From NCBI RefSeq assembly GCF_018143015.1, contig NC_054742.1, positions 18,273,158 to 18,337,157 on the forward strand: a DNA stretch of 64,000 bases, written 5' to 3'. Position numbers and translations under genes: made by a program. The notes beneath the pieces were generated by a model that saw only the letters and a list, made by a program, of their open reading frames with translations, had not been told where the DNA came from and searched no databases. Each line of letters begins with the position of its first letter. The stretch's first letter is position 1. Below, piece by piece: positions 44,560 through 56,110 of the stretch. Origin of the DNA: Lytechinus variegatus (taxonomy: Eukaryota; Echinodermata; Echinoidea; Temnopleuroida; Toxopneustidae).

Positions 44560-45335
44560 TAAGGAGGTGGAAAATGTTTTTCTTTTTCAGAAATTGTGTT
44601 GCCATGGTAACAATATATTATGGCCAAAATTTTACCGTTTAAAATACTTCATTAATTTTCTACCAATTCTCATGAAAGTTGGCTCACACATTGGATTTGA
44701 GGAAAAGATGTTCAAGACACATTTATGCATGTGTCGGAATTTATGTTGCCATGGTAACGGTATATATTGGCAAAAATTATGTATAAATCTTGCTGTTCCA
44801 ACTACTTCCTCAGTTTTTAACCAATTTTCATTAAATGCGGCACAAACATTAGTCTTGATGTGAAGATGTGCAAAACATATTTTATGCCTATATAAAAAAT
44901 TGTGTTGCCATGGTAACAAAAAAATTCCAAAAATAAATGAAAATCTTGTGATTGAATTACTTTATCAGTTTTCAACTGGAATATTCTCCTAAAAACTTGA
45001 CATACACATTAGTCTTGAGTTGAAGATGTCTAAGAAATATTTTTGCCTGTATAAAAAATCATGTTGCCATGGTAACGAAATATTATTTAACGAAAATCTT
45101 GTACGAACTCCTTCATCTTTTTCAACCAATGCTCATGAAATTTGGCACACACATCAGTCTTGAGTTGAAAGTGTGCAAGAATATTTTTTGTCTGTATCAG
45201 AAATCGTGTTGCCAAAGGTAACAACATATTATACAGTATAATGAAATTAGGTGAAAATCTTGTGGTTTGAAACCCTTTTTAGTTCTCAACCAATTCTTAT
45301 AAAAGTTGGCTCACACATTGATTTTGAGGTATAGA
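44560..45335 (+). repeat. ~150-bp tandem repeat with GTTGCCATGGTAAC core
   Basis: The core occurs at 44598, 44745, 44904, 45063 and, diverged, at 45208, with spacings of 145-159 bp. Between cores lie CATGAAAGTTGGC(T/A)CACACAT-like and AAGATGTGCAAGA-like blocks. GTTGCCATGGTAAC is palindromic and matches an RFX X-box-like sequence (knowledge of the motif), but its repetition points to a satellite-like origin. Confidence 0.75.
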
Positions 45336-45356
45336 TCTGCAAGACATAGTTATAGT

Positions 45357-45660
45357 CTATATTGGAAAATTTGTTGCGTGAACAAATTTTTCTGTGGCCG
45401 GTCGAGACAAGTATTTCCTAATAAAACCAATATTTCGCAATTGGTAGCGAACTGATATACAAATAAAAGAAATGTGATTAGACATGTGAGAATCAAAAAC
45501 TATACCGAGATTACGACAAGAACTTGACAGATTTACAGTGAGGCCAGAAAATGAGATTGAGTCGATGTGGATTTTACTAAGATGTACCGGTACTTTGGAG
45601 CCAAAAAGAAGAAATTCACATTTGGCTGGATTCAACTTAATGCTAGATCCCTAGCCTGCT
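45357..45660 (-). pseudogene. LINE reverse transcriptase fragment (antisense)
   Basis: The minus-strand frame reads NPAKCEFLLFGSK, then LGIVFDSHMSNHI and RNIGFIRKYLSRPATEK. These are the conserved post-YADD segments of CR1/L2/Rex-like reverse transcriptases (KTEFLLFGSK, NLGVIFDS, LRNIxRIRRYL). Only about 90 codons remain, so it is a short fragment inside the 3.3-kb element. Confidence 0.7.
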
Positions 45661-46930
45661 TCCTTTTTCAGGCCTACTGTTAGATAAATAGATATAGACT
45701 AGCCTACATTTACTATTTTTTAGAACTAGGCCTAGAATCTATATTTTGATAAAGTCTACAAGTCTCTAATTTAGATCACGACCTAAAACTATTAACACCT
45801 AGATTGTTATAGTTCTACTTCTACTAGATCTAGATAGGGTCTAGCTTTTAGTCTTATTTTTCGTCTAGATCTAGGCCTACGTTAGAGATTCTAGATCAAA
45901 CAGTAGACTAGTCTGACTAGATCAGCCAGTCCTAACGTTAGGGCTACCGGCTAGGCTAAAAATAGAATCCAGAATGAATAGAAGAAAGTATAGCCATAAT
46001 AGCCTAGGCCACCTAGACCTGAAGTAAATTTGTATATAAATCTAGGCCCCAGTCTAGACTGAGCTGTTGGTCTACTGTCTAGGCTTTACTTTTTAGGCCT
46101 GTTTTCTAGAAACCTAGATCTAAACAAACTCCCCAAATGTATAAATTAAGAACTCCTCCAAACAAACATATGGACCTAAAACAGAAGTAGACCTAGGCCT
46201 AGATCTACTTAGAATCTACATAGATGTCTAGGTCAGGACTAGGCCTAGATCTAAGTTTAGGCGTAGTTGGCAAGCAATGCATAGCGATAGGCCTAGCAGT
46301 AGCACTGTAGACAGGAATAACCTTCGTTTCTGGGAATTTATTTAAAAGTTTCTGACATTTACTGTCATATCATTGGTGAGATTAGGGTCTAGGCCAACGA
46401 AATGTTGTTAGACTGTTGAGTGTCGTACTCGTAGTTTAGCTGAAAAACCAAAATACAGTCGGAGACAGAAGCTTTTGCTTTGGTCTCGGGCTAGGCCTAA
46501 CCGCCTAACTCTAGACTAAGTCAGATCTATTCTAGTACATGTAGGCCCTAAATCTATCCCTGTCCTAAGTAAGGCTAAGCCAGGCTAAGTCCTGAATGTT
46601 GTTCTAGGCCTAGGCCAATACTAATATAGGTCTATATGATGTATTAATATACTATTAGGGCCTATATAGCTTCAGTCTCGGTTGCTCCACTATGACTGGC
46701 ATGCATTGCCACTAGAGTCTAGACTAACAACCCGTCAAAGTTACGTTTTGCAGCCTTCATGAAACTAGGCCTAGGCCATAGGCCTAGTAAAAAAAAGTAA
46801 AAAACACTGTTTAATTATCCTCCAAACAGACGGATATTATAGATCTAATTGGGCCTAGACTAGATCGAGGCCTAATGTTAGACCCAAGACTAGTCTCAAA
46901 AGTTTTCCCATAGGGGGCCTAGGTATACTT
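45661..46930. repeat. CTAG/AGGCCT/AGATCT-rich cryptically simple tract
   Basis: For about 1.27 kb the sequence is saturated with CTAG, TAGGCCTAG, CTAGATCTAG and TCTAGA in non-periodic order. It does not form a simple tandem array and has no open frame of note. A partial copy of the 90-bp palindromic family lies within at 46432-46488. Confidence 0.75.
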
Positions 46931-47402
46931 AGACTGAAGTTAGAGTAAAGATGTCGAGAAGAATATATTCAATTTATATTTTGACAAACAATACATGAAA
47001 AGTAATATATGGGACTGATACAGAAAAAAAACTGTGCAAGTCACTCGGTTTGGGATTGAAATGTTTTGGTAATTAACAAAAATATAGATAAGTAGAATTA
47101 AAAATTCTTACCATATATGTGTGATGAATGCTCTTCTCTTACTACAATAGTTGTAATTAGTTCCAATAAAATCCAAATTTTTAAGAAAAAACAACTTTAG
47201 TCACATTTTTGCAAGTTTGTTGCAGTGACCTCTGCAGCAATTTATCATTAAGAAGGTCACTGAAGGTCATAGAATTTGAGACTATGGCTTAGCCATATCG
47301 CCTGACTTGAGACAAATGTCTTAAAGTTTATAGAATATCGTTAGGGAAGATTTCTTAGACAAGCAAAATGCTAAGACAAATTGCTAAGACTTAAGCAAAA
47401 AT
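46931..47402. other. Right part of the 3.3-kb element
   Basis: AT-rich, non-coding sequence grading into the TAAGACA-rich subterminal region. Confidence 0.4.
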
Positions 47403-47429
47403 CTTATCTTGTTTATGGAATACGGGCCC

Positions 47430-48373
47430 AGGTGTCCGGACACTTTATCTTTTTGAAGCCTTCTTTTTGGTCTGTGGATAACACTAAAAATATGAATATA
47501 TTACTTGTAATCATTATCGATTTTGTTCTTTATAATATTTCCTAACATTTTGTACTAAAAAATGATGAAACTTCGCTTGTAAATTTTTCCAAATGACATT
47601 CTAAAATTGATCGTCCGGACACACAACCCGTCCGGATACACAACAACTGGGTATACTACTTGGCTTTTATTTCAATTTGATTCTGTAAATCATTTTTTTC
47701 TTAATTAAAAATAGAGATAAAAAAAAAATGAAAATTTTCTTGCCATATTACTTTCCACCAATAGAGGGCATACACAAAAATATGCCCAAAATTCAAGTTT
47801 TTGAGCGCTCTGGTGAATACAAAAATTATTCCCAAGTTACTAATGAAAAATAAATCGCAACTGTATGAAAATTAGTAATTTTGGTCTCAAAAGTGATATT
47901 TTAATAATTTTTTGAAGTGTGTGCTCTGTACAACATTGGCATACCATAGTCCTACCTGTAGATTCACCACAGGCAGGGTGGTAGCAGTGAACAAGTGGAA
48001 CTGGGGGGCCCCTAGACAGCTGGCAGCCGTCTGTTTCGGGGAGTTTTTTAACATTTTTTTTTTTAATTTCTCCTCGTACACAGACGGCTCGCTATCGTGC
48101 AGCCACCATTAGGGGACTTGCAATGCAAAATCCCCCCGTCGGGGCTCTTCAATTTTTGTTTTTAATGAATAAAAATTTTGAAAATTAACGCGACCAAAAT
48201 GCAAATTAATATTCCCTCTTGGCATTAATTGCCAAAAATCTGAGAAAAGTCAAGTTAAAAGGAACAAAAACAGTGACTTGCCTCGGCTGTCGCGCAAATT
48301 CACTTCCCCGTTTTATCCGATCTTAAGTACATAAACATATGGCCATTGAGTCCCCTGTACAGATCGCGCTAGA
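47430..48373. other. Spacer with TCCGGACAC palindromes
   Basis: GTGTCCGGACAC occurs at 47434, and CGTCCGGACAC and CGTCCGGATAC near 47610-47637, suggesting a small inverted-repeat element of about 210 bp. A short hairpin CAGACGGCTCGC/CAGCCGTCTG surrounds 48022-48090. No gene is seen. Confidence 0.35.
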
Positions 48374-48459
48374 ACTTCGGTCTCTGTATTTGGTGAGTGA
48401 AGCCAACGGAGTTCAGCTGAACAACCAACATAACAGAGACCGAAGCTTTTGGTCTAGGG
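48374..48459 (-). repeat. Small palindromic repeat family, copy B
   Basis: The reverse complement reads TAGACCAAAAGCTTCGGTCT...GGTTGTTCAGCTGAAC...CTTCACTCACCAAATACAG...AGACCGAAG, matching copy A at 16261-16350 along its length. The ends ACTTCGGTCTCTGT and ACAGAGACCGAAGC pair perfectly. Confidence 0.7.
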
Positions 48460-48662
48460 GGCCCCATGACATGTCTGCACACCTAATTATTTAACTTTAA
48501 GAATTAACTTGAATTTCTTTCTATTTTACACAAAAATGTCAGTTGATGAAGTTTATAATATTCTTAAGAGTAGAAGTTGTGTGCCAAAAATCTCATTAAA
48601 AAAAAGTGAAAAAAATTAAAGTTATTAACATAACTATTAAGCCCTAAATTGCCTAATCATGA

Positions 48663-49239
48663 TAAAAATCCCTGGGGGGGGGGAACTAACATTGACGAGT
48701 GGATACCATGCGCGACCAAAAAACACGTAAAAAGGATGTCTTTTTCTTTTTTAGTACATACTAACCTCGTACAATGTGTGAGTGGTCTTTTTCAAGATAG
48801 GGCATGTTGCGTACATAACGTGACAAGGGTGTCAAAATGCTAAAATAATGAAAAAAAGGGTATCTATTTTGATTTTCGCTAGGAAAGCTACGGTTTAGCC
48901 TAGGGTCAAATTTGGGAGGGTGTTTGCCCTGCCCAAAAGTCAACACTGTGTTAGCACGAGGACGAGATGTGGGAGGTGGGGCGCTGAACTAAACCCAAAA
49001 GGTAACAGCCGACGTCCGTCCGTGAATTGAAATATCACTGTACTTGTTTAGGGGTTCAATTCAGGGAATACTTGCCAATAGTTTTTGTTTCCAATACTTA
49101 TTAAGAATAGGGTTTCACACGCCAATACGTGCATTTTCAGAAAATGGAAAATACATGTTTAGGGTGCTTTTCGAGACCCCATGGTCGCGCATGGTATCCA
49201 CTCGTCAATGGAAGTGGCCCCCCCCCCCGGGTAAAAATC
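48663..49239. mobile_element. CCCGGG-ended transposon, copy 3 (reverse orientation)
   Basis: The element at 48671-49231 is flanked by 8-bp direct repeats TAAAAATC (48663-48670 and 49232-49239). It matches copy 1 in reverse: CGAGTGGATACCATGCGCGACC at the left and CATGGTCGCGCATGGTATCC at the right. The TIRs end in G- and C-runs. It has no coding capacity. Confidence 0.8.
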
Positions 49240-49702
49240 GTGAAATTTGTCACCTCTCTTCCTGTGTGTGTACGCTCGTTGTTTACAAAGTCAATGGGAG
49301 TGGAAAGAAGTCGCCGCCACTGACGAAATAAATGGCAGTGAATGTAGTGGTGACTTAAACGACGATAACGCTGTTATATAGGCGTTGGATCCATCAGAGT
49401 CTAATTAGACCTTGACTAATACTAATAGTAATATGATTTTCTTGGAAAAAACTTTGCACCTTGGCTAGTCAATTTCAGTCTGGTCTTCAGATTGAACAAA
49501 AAATGGTGCTCCATCCAAAATTACAGAGGCCTATGGTAATTTTCTTTAAGATAGGCCTAAGTTCTCAATTTGTGAAAATATTGGCAAAACATCAACAAAT
49601 TTTGTTCCCTTTCACATCCGCACCAAGAAAATTTATCTTCTCGACAAGCATCAAGAAATCGCTAGTTTGCAAGCAGAGGTCTTTAAATAAGACATCTGAT
49701 AT
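49240..49702. other. Spacer
   Basis: I see no gene or clear repeat. The 95- and 81-codon frames here have no recognisable features. Confidence 0.4.
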
Positions 49703-50600
49703 ATAATAATAATGGTCTTTATTGGTACTCAAAACATTCATTGGAGCCAAAGGCTGAATTACAAATGCTAGTACAAGGTAAAAAATATGACATATAAATT
49801 GACAAAAAAACGCAAATATACAAACAAGGTAGATATCATATATAGATAAAAAGATAAAAATAAATAAGTAAATAAATAAATAAAACAGCCAGTCAATAAA
49901 GAATACATAGTGACCTCCATTCAACCTTGCAAAAGTAGCAGGAAACATAAATGAGTGGCGAAATGGAATTAAGTTGGTAAAAAATCAATAAAGTATTTAA
50001 CACGTGTGAAACGGAAACAGTAAGAACAACAGGGAAAAAGAAATGCGTAACAATTGGCAAAATCATTGAGTAGCGTTGTGTATTATTGGATTATAAAGAG
50101 AACGATAAATCGGTGTAATTGAACAAAAAGGCGTTTAACAGGGTCGAATGGAGCACTGAAACATATAACAGATTGTTGGACATGCATCAAAGTTTTAACA
50201 AAAGAACAAGTCCGCCCCAGCAAAAAGTCGACCCGAACGAATAGATAACCGAGATATAATAGGCATAGTACTCAACATTTTACATTCTAGCAGATCCACC
50301 TCTATTCATTCAAATCAACCTACAGTCGGGGCAGACTTGGCTTAAAAGAGAAAAGGGATAGGGAGAATAGAGAAACAGAAAAAATGGAGGAAACAAGAAA
50401 AAAAGATATTGGAGAGAGAAGGAGAAAGCAAAGATAGATGCAATGCCAACAATATCAAATATTACATATTACAAGTACAACATGCTATTAAAAAAAGGAA
50501 ATCGTTAAAAATGTAAGAGACAAATTTGGAACTCTTCTATCGTGTCTATCCTGTTATACTTCACTGTAATTGCACTACATGATTGCACTACAAGATTGCA
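49703..50600 (-). mobile_element. Probable 3' region of a minus-strand retroposon
   Basis: Read on the minus strand, the block ends AGTACCAATAAAGACCATTA followed by TTATT repeats, a typical CR1/L2-like LINE 3' terminus with a microsatellite tail. Upstream sequence is A-rich, with inverted GTCCGCCCCAGC and GGGGCAGAC motifs at 50210 and 50328. No reverse-transcriptase frame remains. The upstream limit is a guess. Confidence 0.4.
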
Positions 50601-50740
50601 CTTAATACTGGATGTGTATGTATATAAAGCATTCAAATATCAATGATCAATATACATATATAATTATCTTACCTTTGTCTGCTTGATGTCGACTAAAGCT
50701 TTGCCAATCTATCGTGCGCAAATTATGGTCACACTTTTTT

Positions 50741-51248
50741 TGTCTCGCCCACCAGAGGTGAAGGCGAGACTTAGGGATCCAAATGTCGTCCGTCGTCTGT
50801 CGTCCGTCCGTATAAACCTGTAATGACACATATCTCCACAACCGTAAGTCGCTTTTCAATCAAACTTGGATGGTAGATGGACTTGGGGAACCTGCATGTA
50901 ATGCTGCAGTCGGAGGTCACATGGTAAGGTCAAAGGTCATTTTTAGGTCAATGTTAAAGTTTACATGCAAGACTCTCTTATGACACCTAACTCCACAACT
51001 GTAAGTCGCTTTTCAACCAAACTTGGATGGTAGATGGACTTGGGGGACCTGCATGTTATGCTGCAGTCGGAGATTATATGGTAAGGTCAAAGGTCATTTT
51101 GAGGTCAACGTTATTAAAGTTTACGTGCAAGGCTCTTATGACTAGTGTTATTCCATCCCAGTCATTTCACAATGAAGTTTCGATATAATTCTCTTGCGTG
51201 CCCTTGCAAATCACGATATTTCGGTTATTTTCATAAGTGGGCGAGACA
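50741..51248. repeat. TIR element with TGTCTCGCCCAC ends and internal tandem repeat
   Basis: A perfect 12-bp inverted repeat, TGTCTCGCCCAC at 50741-50752 and its complement at 51237-51248, bounds 508 bp. Inside are two units of about 155 bp sharing CCACAAC(C/T)GTAAGTCGC, AACTTGGATGGTAGATGG, GCTGCAGTCGGAG and AAGGTCAAAGGTCATTTT. The motif CAAATTATGGTCAC occurs outside on both sides (about 50718 and 51476), possibly an unrelated duplication. Confidence 0.65.
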
Positions 51249-51984
51249 CAAAATTGCTTTTGCCTTGTATGACATTTTCAGCCGAGAGCGCAGTAGTCGG
51301 TCGCCATGGAAATTCAAGATCGTGATACCAGCCAAACTCTTGACCTAATTTATAATTCCGTCAAGCGAATTTGACTTTGGGATCTTGCCTTCTGTCTGGT
51401 GTTTATGATTTTGATTAAGTTTTGATTAATTTTTGATTGAAAATCAACTTAACGATAATTCTTGAAATTTCATGACAAATTATGGTCACCCTATGATATT
51501 TGGTTTTGCCGCTTAACTGCGTTGGTTTCTCGCAACAATACATAGTAAAATGTCAGAAATTGTGAACTAAATCCAAGAAATGATGGTTATTCCTGTCTAC
51601 CCATCGCCATGTTAGAGCACCCATTTTTACATAGGATTTGTGGATTTTGATGAGAAAGGCTGCATTTTGAGGCCGTCATATTAAATGCCCGAAACTTCTT
51701 ATTTTTCCACCATTGTTTAGTTGGAATTTTTAATGAATATCGTTCTATGTACCGTATTGCATACTTTTGTGGTTGTCACGTATCTTCTTTCACTAGAATC
51801 GTGCATGAGCACAAACAAGGGGGACTACATGGATTGTTTAGGGACCTTACCTTATAAACTGCATGGAATGGGGTACTCCTGGGTTAGACCAAAATCTACA
51901 GTCTTTGTAGATCTCCAAATGGGGATGACAGTAAAAATAGATGTCAGAAATTGTTGAATAAATCCTTAGAAATGACAGTATACA

Positions 51985-52150
51985 AATAGCGAATAGGCAT
52001 GAGTGCGATGGTGCGAGATTTCGCATGAGGTGAAAGAAAGATGCTCTATTCAACGAGGCGTTAGCCGAGTTGAATAGAGCGTTTCTTTCTTTCACCGAAT
52101 GCGAAATCTCGCACCATTGCACGAATAAGAATATTCGCTATTTGTGTTGT
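51985..52150. repeat. Foldback repeat, arms of about 70 bp
   Basis: AAATAGCGAATA...TGGTGCGAGATTTCGCAT...GGTGAAAGAAAGATGCTCTA is mirrored as GCGTTTCTTTCTTTCACC...ATGCGAAATCTCGCACCA...TATTCGCTATTT. The short centre contains TTCAACGAGGCGTTAGCCGAGTTGAA-like sequence that itself pairs. Related GTTGTACAACGCC palindromes follow at 52147 and 52470. Confidence 0.7.
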
Positions 52151-52929
52151 ACAACGCCTCGGAATCTAGCGAAAATATGAAAAAACAAGAGTTTTTCCCT
52201 CCAGTAATCTATAAAAAGGGAGCAAAAATATTGAAAGCGAAAAGCAAAATCCCACAAGCCGGGCCCACAATCGCACATGATCTTGGACAGCATTGCGCAT
52301 TTAGCCAGCGAGCTATACGCGCATTGTCACCTTATTCAATGAAATCGCATTGTGACGTCACCTCCTAAAGCCGTGCAGTGGTACATTTTGGATGGTACGT
52401 CTTGTGTGCAACGGTACGATTGTATGACATTCAGCCTCCCATTTGATCGCGTACAACTCGCTAAGTAGGCGTTGTACAATGCTCTGAGTACCGGTTATTC
52501 CTGTCTACTCCTGTGGGTGGTATCATGGCAAACTATCTTAAATTTTGTCATTTCTTTCAGAGATGAGAGACTGTTATGATCGTCCCAAACCGGCATTTTT
52601 GTCTCTGTTCCCACTAATATTGAGTTGCTGGAGTTACTCCAAGTGGCGCGTGGGAGTCGTAAAGTACTTTAAGGTTACAGAAGGTTCAGTCCTGGATGCA
52701 GGATCTTCTGTTCCTCTTTGTCCAGCTCCTGATGATCGGACATCTGAAGAATTGGCGCAGTCCGGGGAGGGGACCTTATAATCAATTTCAAATTCTGCCA
52801 AAAAATCCTCAAACCAAAATCAATCCTCTTATAAATTCGTACTACATGTACATCATTAGACTCTACTGCAAGCTAGACTCTACTGCAAGACTATTCCATA
52901 AATTACAGATTCTAAATGTAAGAAAGATC
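52151..52929. other. Spacer
   Basis: The CGTTGTACAA motif at both 52147 and 52468 may bound an element of about 330 bp. No gene is seen. Confidence 0.35.
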
Positions 52930-53180
52930 TTATTTTATATGTGTGTTCTTATTATCTCTAACCTTGAAAAGCTTGTGCGCATGACCCCTTGTACTTGTGT
53001 GAGAATTTAGTTGCAGTCTGTGAAGACATGGGTCAATATCAGGGTCATAATTGTGGAGAATCTTCAAGATCTCTATCATGTCACCCCTAGCTTTTCTATA
53101 AATAAGCGGAGGCAAATTAAGCTTCTTCATTCTCTCAGAGTACGAGAGCCCTTTCAAAGATGGGATTAGGAAGCATTGGG
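52930..53180 (-). pseudogene. LINE reverse transcriptase C-terminal fragment (antisense)
   Basis: The minus-strand frame reads LKGLSYSERMKKLNLPPLIY, then RKARGDMIEILKIL and HTSTRGHAHKLFKVR. This is the conserved C-terminal block of CR1/L2-like LINE reverse transcriptases (YEERL..L.LP.L.YRR.RGDMIE). Only about 80 codons align. It is related to the fragment at 1-645. Confidence 0.75.
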
Positions 53181-53324
53181 AATATCCTTGATACAATAGC
53201 TGGTATTGCGCAACTGTGCATATTAATGTGCTTATTATATTTGAAAGAAAAGCAGAGAACAATTTTTTTTTAAAACAGAGAAAAGGTTGATATGTTAGGT
53301 CTTGCTTGGTGTAGCTATTCCTAA

Positions 53325-53390
53325 ATCTTCGGTCTCTTAAAGTAGGTTGTCTGCTGAACTCCATTAGCTCCACTCACCAATTACAATTTA
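53325..53390 (+). repeat. Small palindromic repeat family, copy C (partial)
   Basis: TCTTCGGTCTCTTAAAG, then GGTTGTCTGCTGAACTCCAT and CTCCACTCACCAATTACA align with copy A. The distal arm is missing. Confidence 0.55.
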
Positions 53391-53909
53391 CATTAGAGGA
53401 GAAAAAAAATGTTTAGTAGTAGTAATATCAGAAAAAGATACATGTGTCAATTAGAATTCACTTTATACATGACTGTATAGAAAATCATGATATACAGTAA
53501 TGCATGTACTGCATTTTGATTGTTTTATCCAAAAGTAGACTGCCAGGTAGTGAGCGTGAGGAAACTATAATGTTTTAAACGAGAGAGGGCATTGTTCATG
53601 TTATATGAGCACAATTTCTTTTCTCATTATGGGAAATATGTAATCAGTTTATTTCACCTTGTTGCAAATGACCGTCAAATGCATATGTAAGGAATCTTTT
53701 TTTCCATCAGATATTCAAATTTATTGTCATGATTAAGTAAAATTAATTAACATTGGCATAAAAATCATATTCATCAGGATTCCTCAAAAACATTCTTTAT
53801 TGATGCTATCTGTTTATGTGATGTATTGTATGCATAAATACAGAGGTTCCTTGCTTGAGACTTCAGTGTTTCAGGTGTGCAGTCATTTTATGTCAGTTAA
53901 CAGTATATG
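53391..53909. other. Spacer
   Basis: No gene or clear repeat is seen. Confidence 0.4.
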
Positions 53910-54389
53910 TTAAAGGGGAAGTTTACCCAGGCCCCCCCCAAAAAAAATTAAAATAGCATAAAAATAATAAAAGATTTTGCCGAAGGTTTGAGGAAAATCC
54001 ATATAAGAATTACAAGAGTTATTAAAATTTTGATTATTTTATTTGTTTCATCATATATACGAGCAGCTTTCCTACATATGGTATGATAAAAAGTCAATTA
54101 AGTTTAATTTTCTCAGAAAACTGAAGAAGGTTTTTTATTTACATTCATTATATCAATAGACAAATTTTTCACACCCATTCCTATAAAGAAAAAAAGTCAT
54201 GAACTAAAAAAAAAATCTAAATTTATGCATTTTATATTATATAACATAGAGTCAGCTACTTGTTTATGATGTCACAAATCAAAAATCTGAAATTAAATGG
54301 ATTTTCCTCAAATCTTCACCAATATGTTTTCTTATTTTTTTCTGCTATTTTCACAACAAACTTTTCTTCAGGGTGAACTTCCCCTTTAA
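53910..54389. mobile_element. TTAA-flanked MITE with AGGGGAAGTT(C/T)ACCC ends
   Basis: The left end TTAAAGGGGAAGTTTACCC and the right end GGGTGAACTTCCCCTTTAA are inverted copies. If TTAA is the duplicated target, the element proper is about 470 bp and piggyBac-like. The interior has GGAAAATCCATATAAG and its diverged complement ATGGATTTTCCTC. The same termini occur at 27175, 14942 and 38946-39254. Confidence 0.65.
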
Positions 54390-55970
54390 CAATTTTGTGT
54401 ATATGAGGTTTTCTGAAAATTGATTAATTTGAAGTTCATTCTCTGCAACATTTGGGCAATTCCAAGCAAAAGTGGAAATTTTCTAAAAATTTATATTGGC
54501 TCTATTTCAGATCTGGATCAAATTTTTCCATCAAAACTCATATGAAATTTCATAAATACAAAAGGGGAACATAATTAGCCACAACATTTTTTCTTACACA
54601 ACTCCTAATAGGAGAATCCAAACCATATAAGAAATTCTATACATGGGACTACATATATCGTTTTTTACTTTCAATTAAGAGATAGCTATTACTTGTTTTG
54701 TAAAATTTTCTTTTGGATAATCTGAAGGTCATCATTTTACATCATATCAAACGAAAATTTTAGAATATAAGTTCATTTTACGTTGCCTGTGTGTCAATAT
54801 TTCTGATGTTTTCTCCTCAAGTATGCATGTTCATTTTGCGTCATTCGGTAACCATGTTTATGAATATTCATATCTCATTAATTCAGGGGATCAAAATAAC
54901 AAATGTTATTATTTTTAAAAGTAGGTTTTAGCAACTACTGTCAGGTACCATTTCTTTGCAAATAGCTATTCAAATATTTATGATATCTTTGTTTGAATGC
55001 AAAAATTTGTTTCTGAATGTCACTCGGTTACCTTGGAAGTTGGAACTACCCATTTCAGTACCGGTAGCTTAATAGATTTTGTATTCTTATGATTCCTGTT
55101 ATGATGTAGAATGGATGGCTAGATAATTTCAGTTGGTCTTGAAGACCCTCACAATGAGAGTACTCTTTTCGAATTAAAGATGTTTATTCTAAGAAGCCTA
55201 TAGTGAGTGTGTATGTAAGTCACATATTCATGCTTTAATTCCTCTAAACTTTTCAGATTGCATTTTTGGGTGCAGCATTGCATTTTGTGTGCAGCACTGC
55301 ATTATCAGTGCATCATTTTCCCCATAGCATGTAAAAACTGAGATGCCATCTAATAAACTTTTTTTTTTCAAAGAAAAAAGGCAAGGATTTTGATACACTC
55401 TAGTAGACAAGTAATTACTAGATATGCTGCCTGTGGTGTCATAATAGCCCTAGAAAGCAGATTTGGAAATTAGAACAAACTTTCCACTGCAGATTCCTAT
55501 TAGAAATTTGATCAAAATGAATCATCAGTTGTTTTGGATTAATTCGCTGAAAAATAGAAGAAAAAAAAGAAGAAAAAAAACACATGTGACCAATATTTAT
55601 ACTAGATATGTCTGAATGAAGAGATGGAGAGAGTGAAAGAGAGAGAGAGAGACTGATATTGATTGTATCTTTTTATAACAGTTTGTATAAGAGAAATATA
55701 TGTTGTGTCTGTATGGATCTGAAAAATGTAAATAAAAAATTTATCAATCTTTTGTATTTTGTTTAATATATATTGAAAGTATTGCATAATGCAGTGTCAA
55801 AGTATAAATGATTGAGCAATAAAACCCTTTCTAGTACAATGATGCTTCTTTAATATATATGAATATAAATCACAATTTCACTTTATTCATAGTTGTAGTT
55901 TGTATTGATTCTAATATCCTCTCCCAGCTTGATGAAAGAGAATATATTTAGCAATATCGTAGACTGTTTG
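54390..55970. other. Repeat-poor AT-rich sequence
   Basis: No gene is seen. An AG microsatellite lies at about 55630-55652. Confidence 0.4.
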
Positions 55971-56110
55971 AAGCCATACATAAATTGGATAAGGATTGGG
56001 GAAAGAATTACCCGGTGCCTCTAAGCTCTCCGGGAAATGATTTGTCCAGAAATAATGAGATCGTTGCTACCGAGTGGGGCCCTATGGTAAACCATCACAA
56101 GCCAGGCCAA
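55971..56110. other. GC-richer block, possible conserved non-coding element
   Basis: GGAAAGAATTACCCGGTGCC...CTCCGGGAAATGATTTGTCC...GATCGTTGCTACCGAGTGGG stands out from AT-rich surroundings and has no repeat partner in the window. No open frame is supported. A regulatory role is inference. Confidence 0.3.

Larger units (their letters stand above)
44151..47429. mobile_element. 3.3-kb element with GGGCCCGTATTCC terminal inverted repeats
   Basis: The first 27 bp (GGGCCCGTATTCCATAAAC, then GAGATAAG) are inverted at 47403-47429 with one mismatch. Subterminal CTTAGCC/GGCTAAG and TAAGACA motifs recur on both sides (44190-44440 and 47285-47400). No clean target duplication flanks it. The interior carries a tandem repeat, an antisense LINE fragment and a CTAG-rich tract but no transposase, so it is a non-autonomous or composite element. 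Confidence 0.65.

Noticed and set aside
44151..47429. Clean target-site duplication for the GGGCCC-ended element
   Set aside because: Flanks GGGGGTCA and AGGTGTCC do not match at any usual length, so no duplication is claimed.
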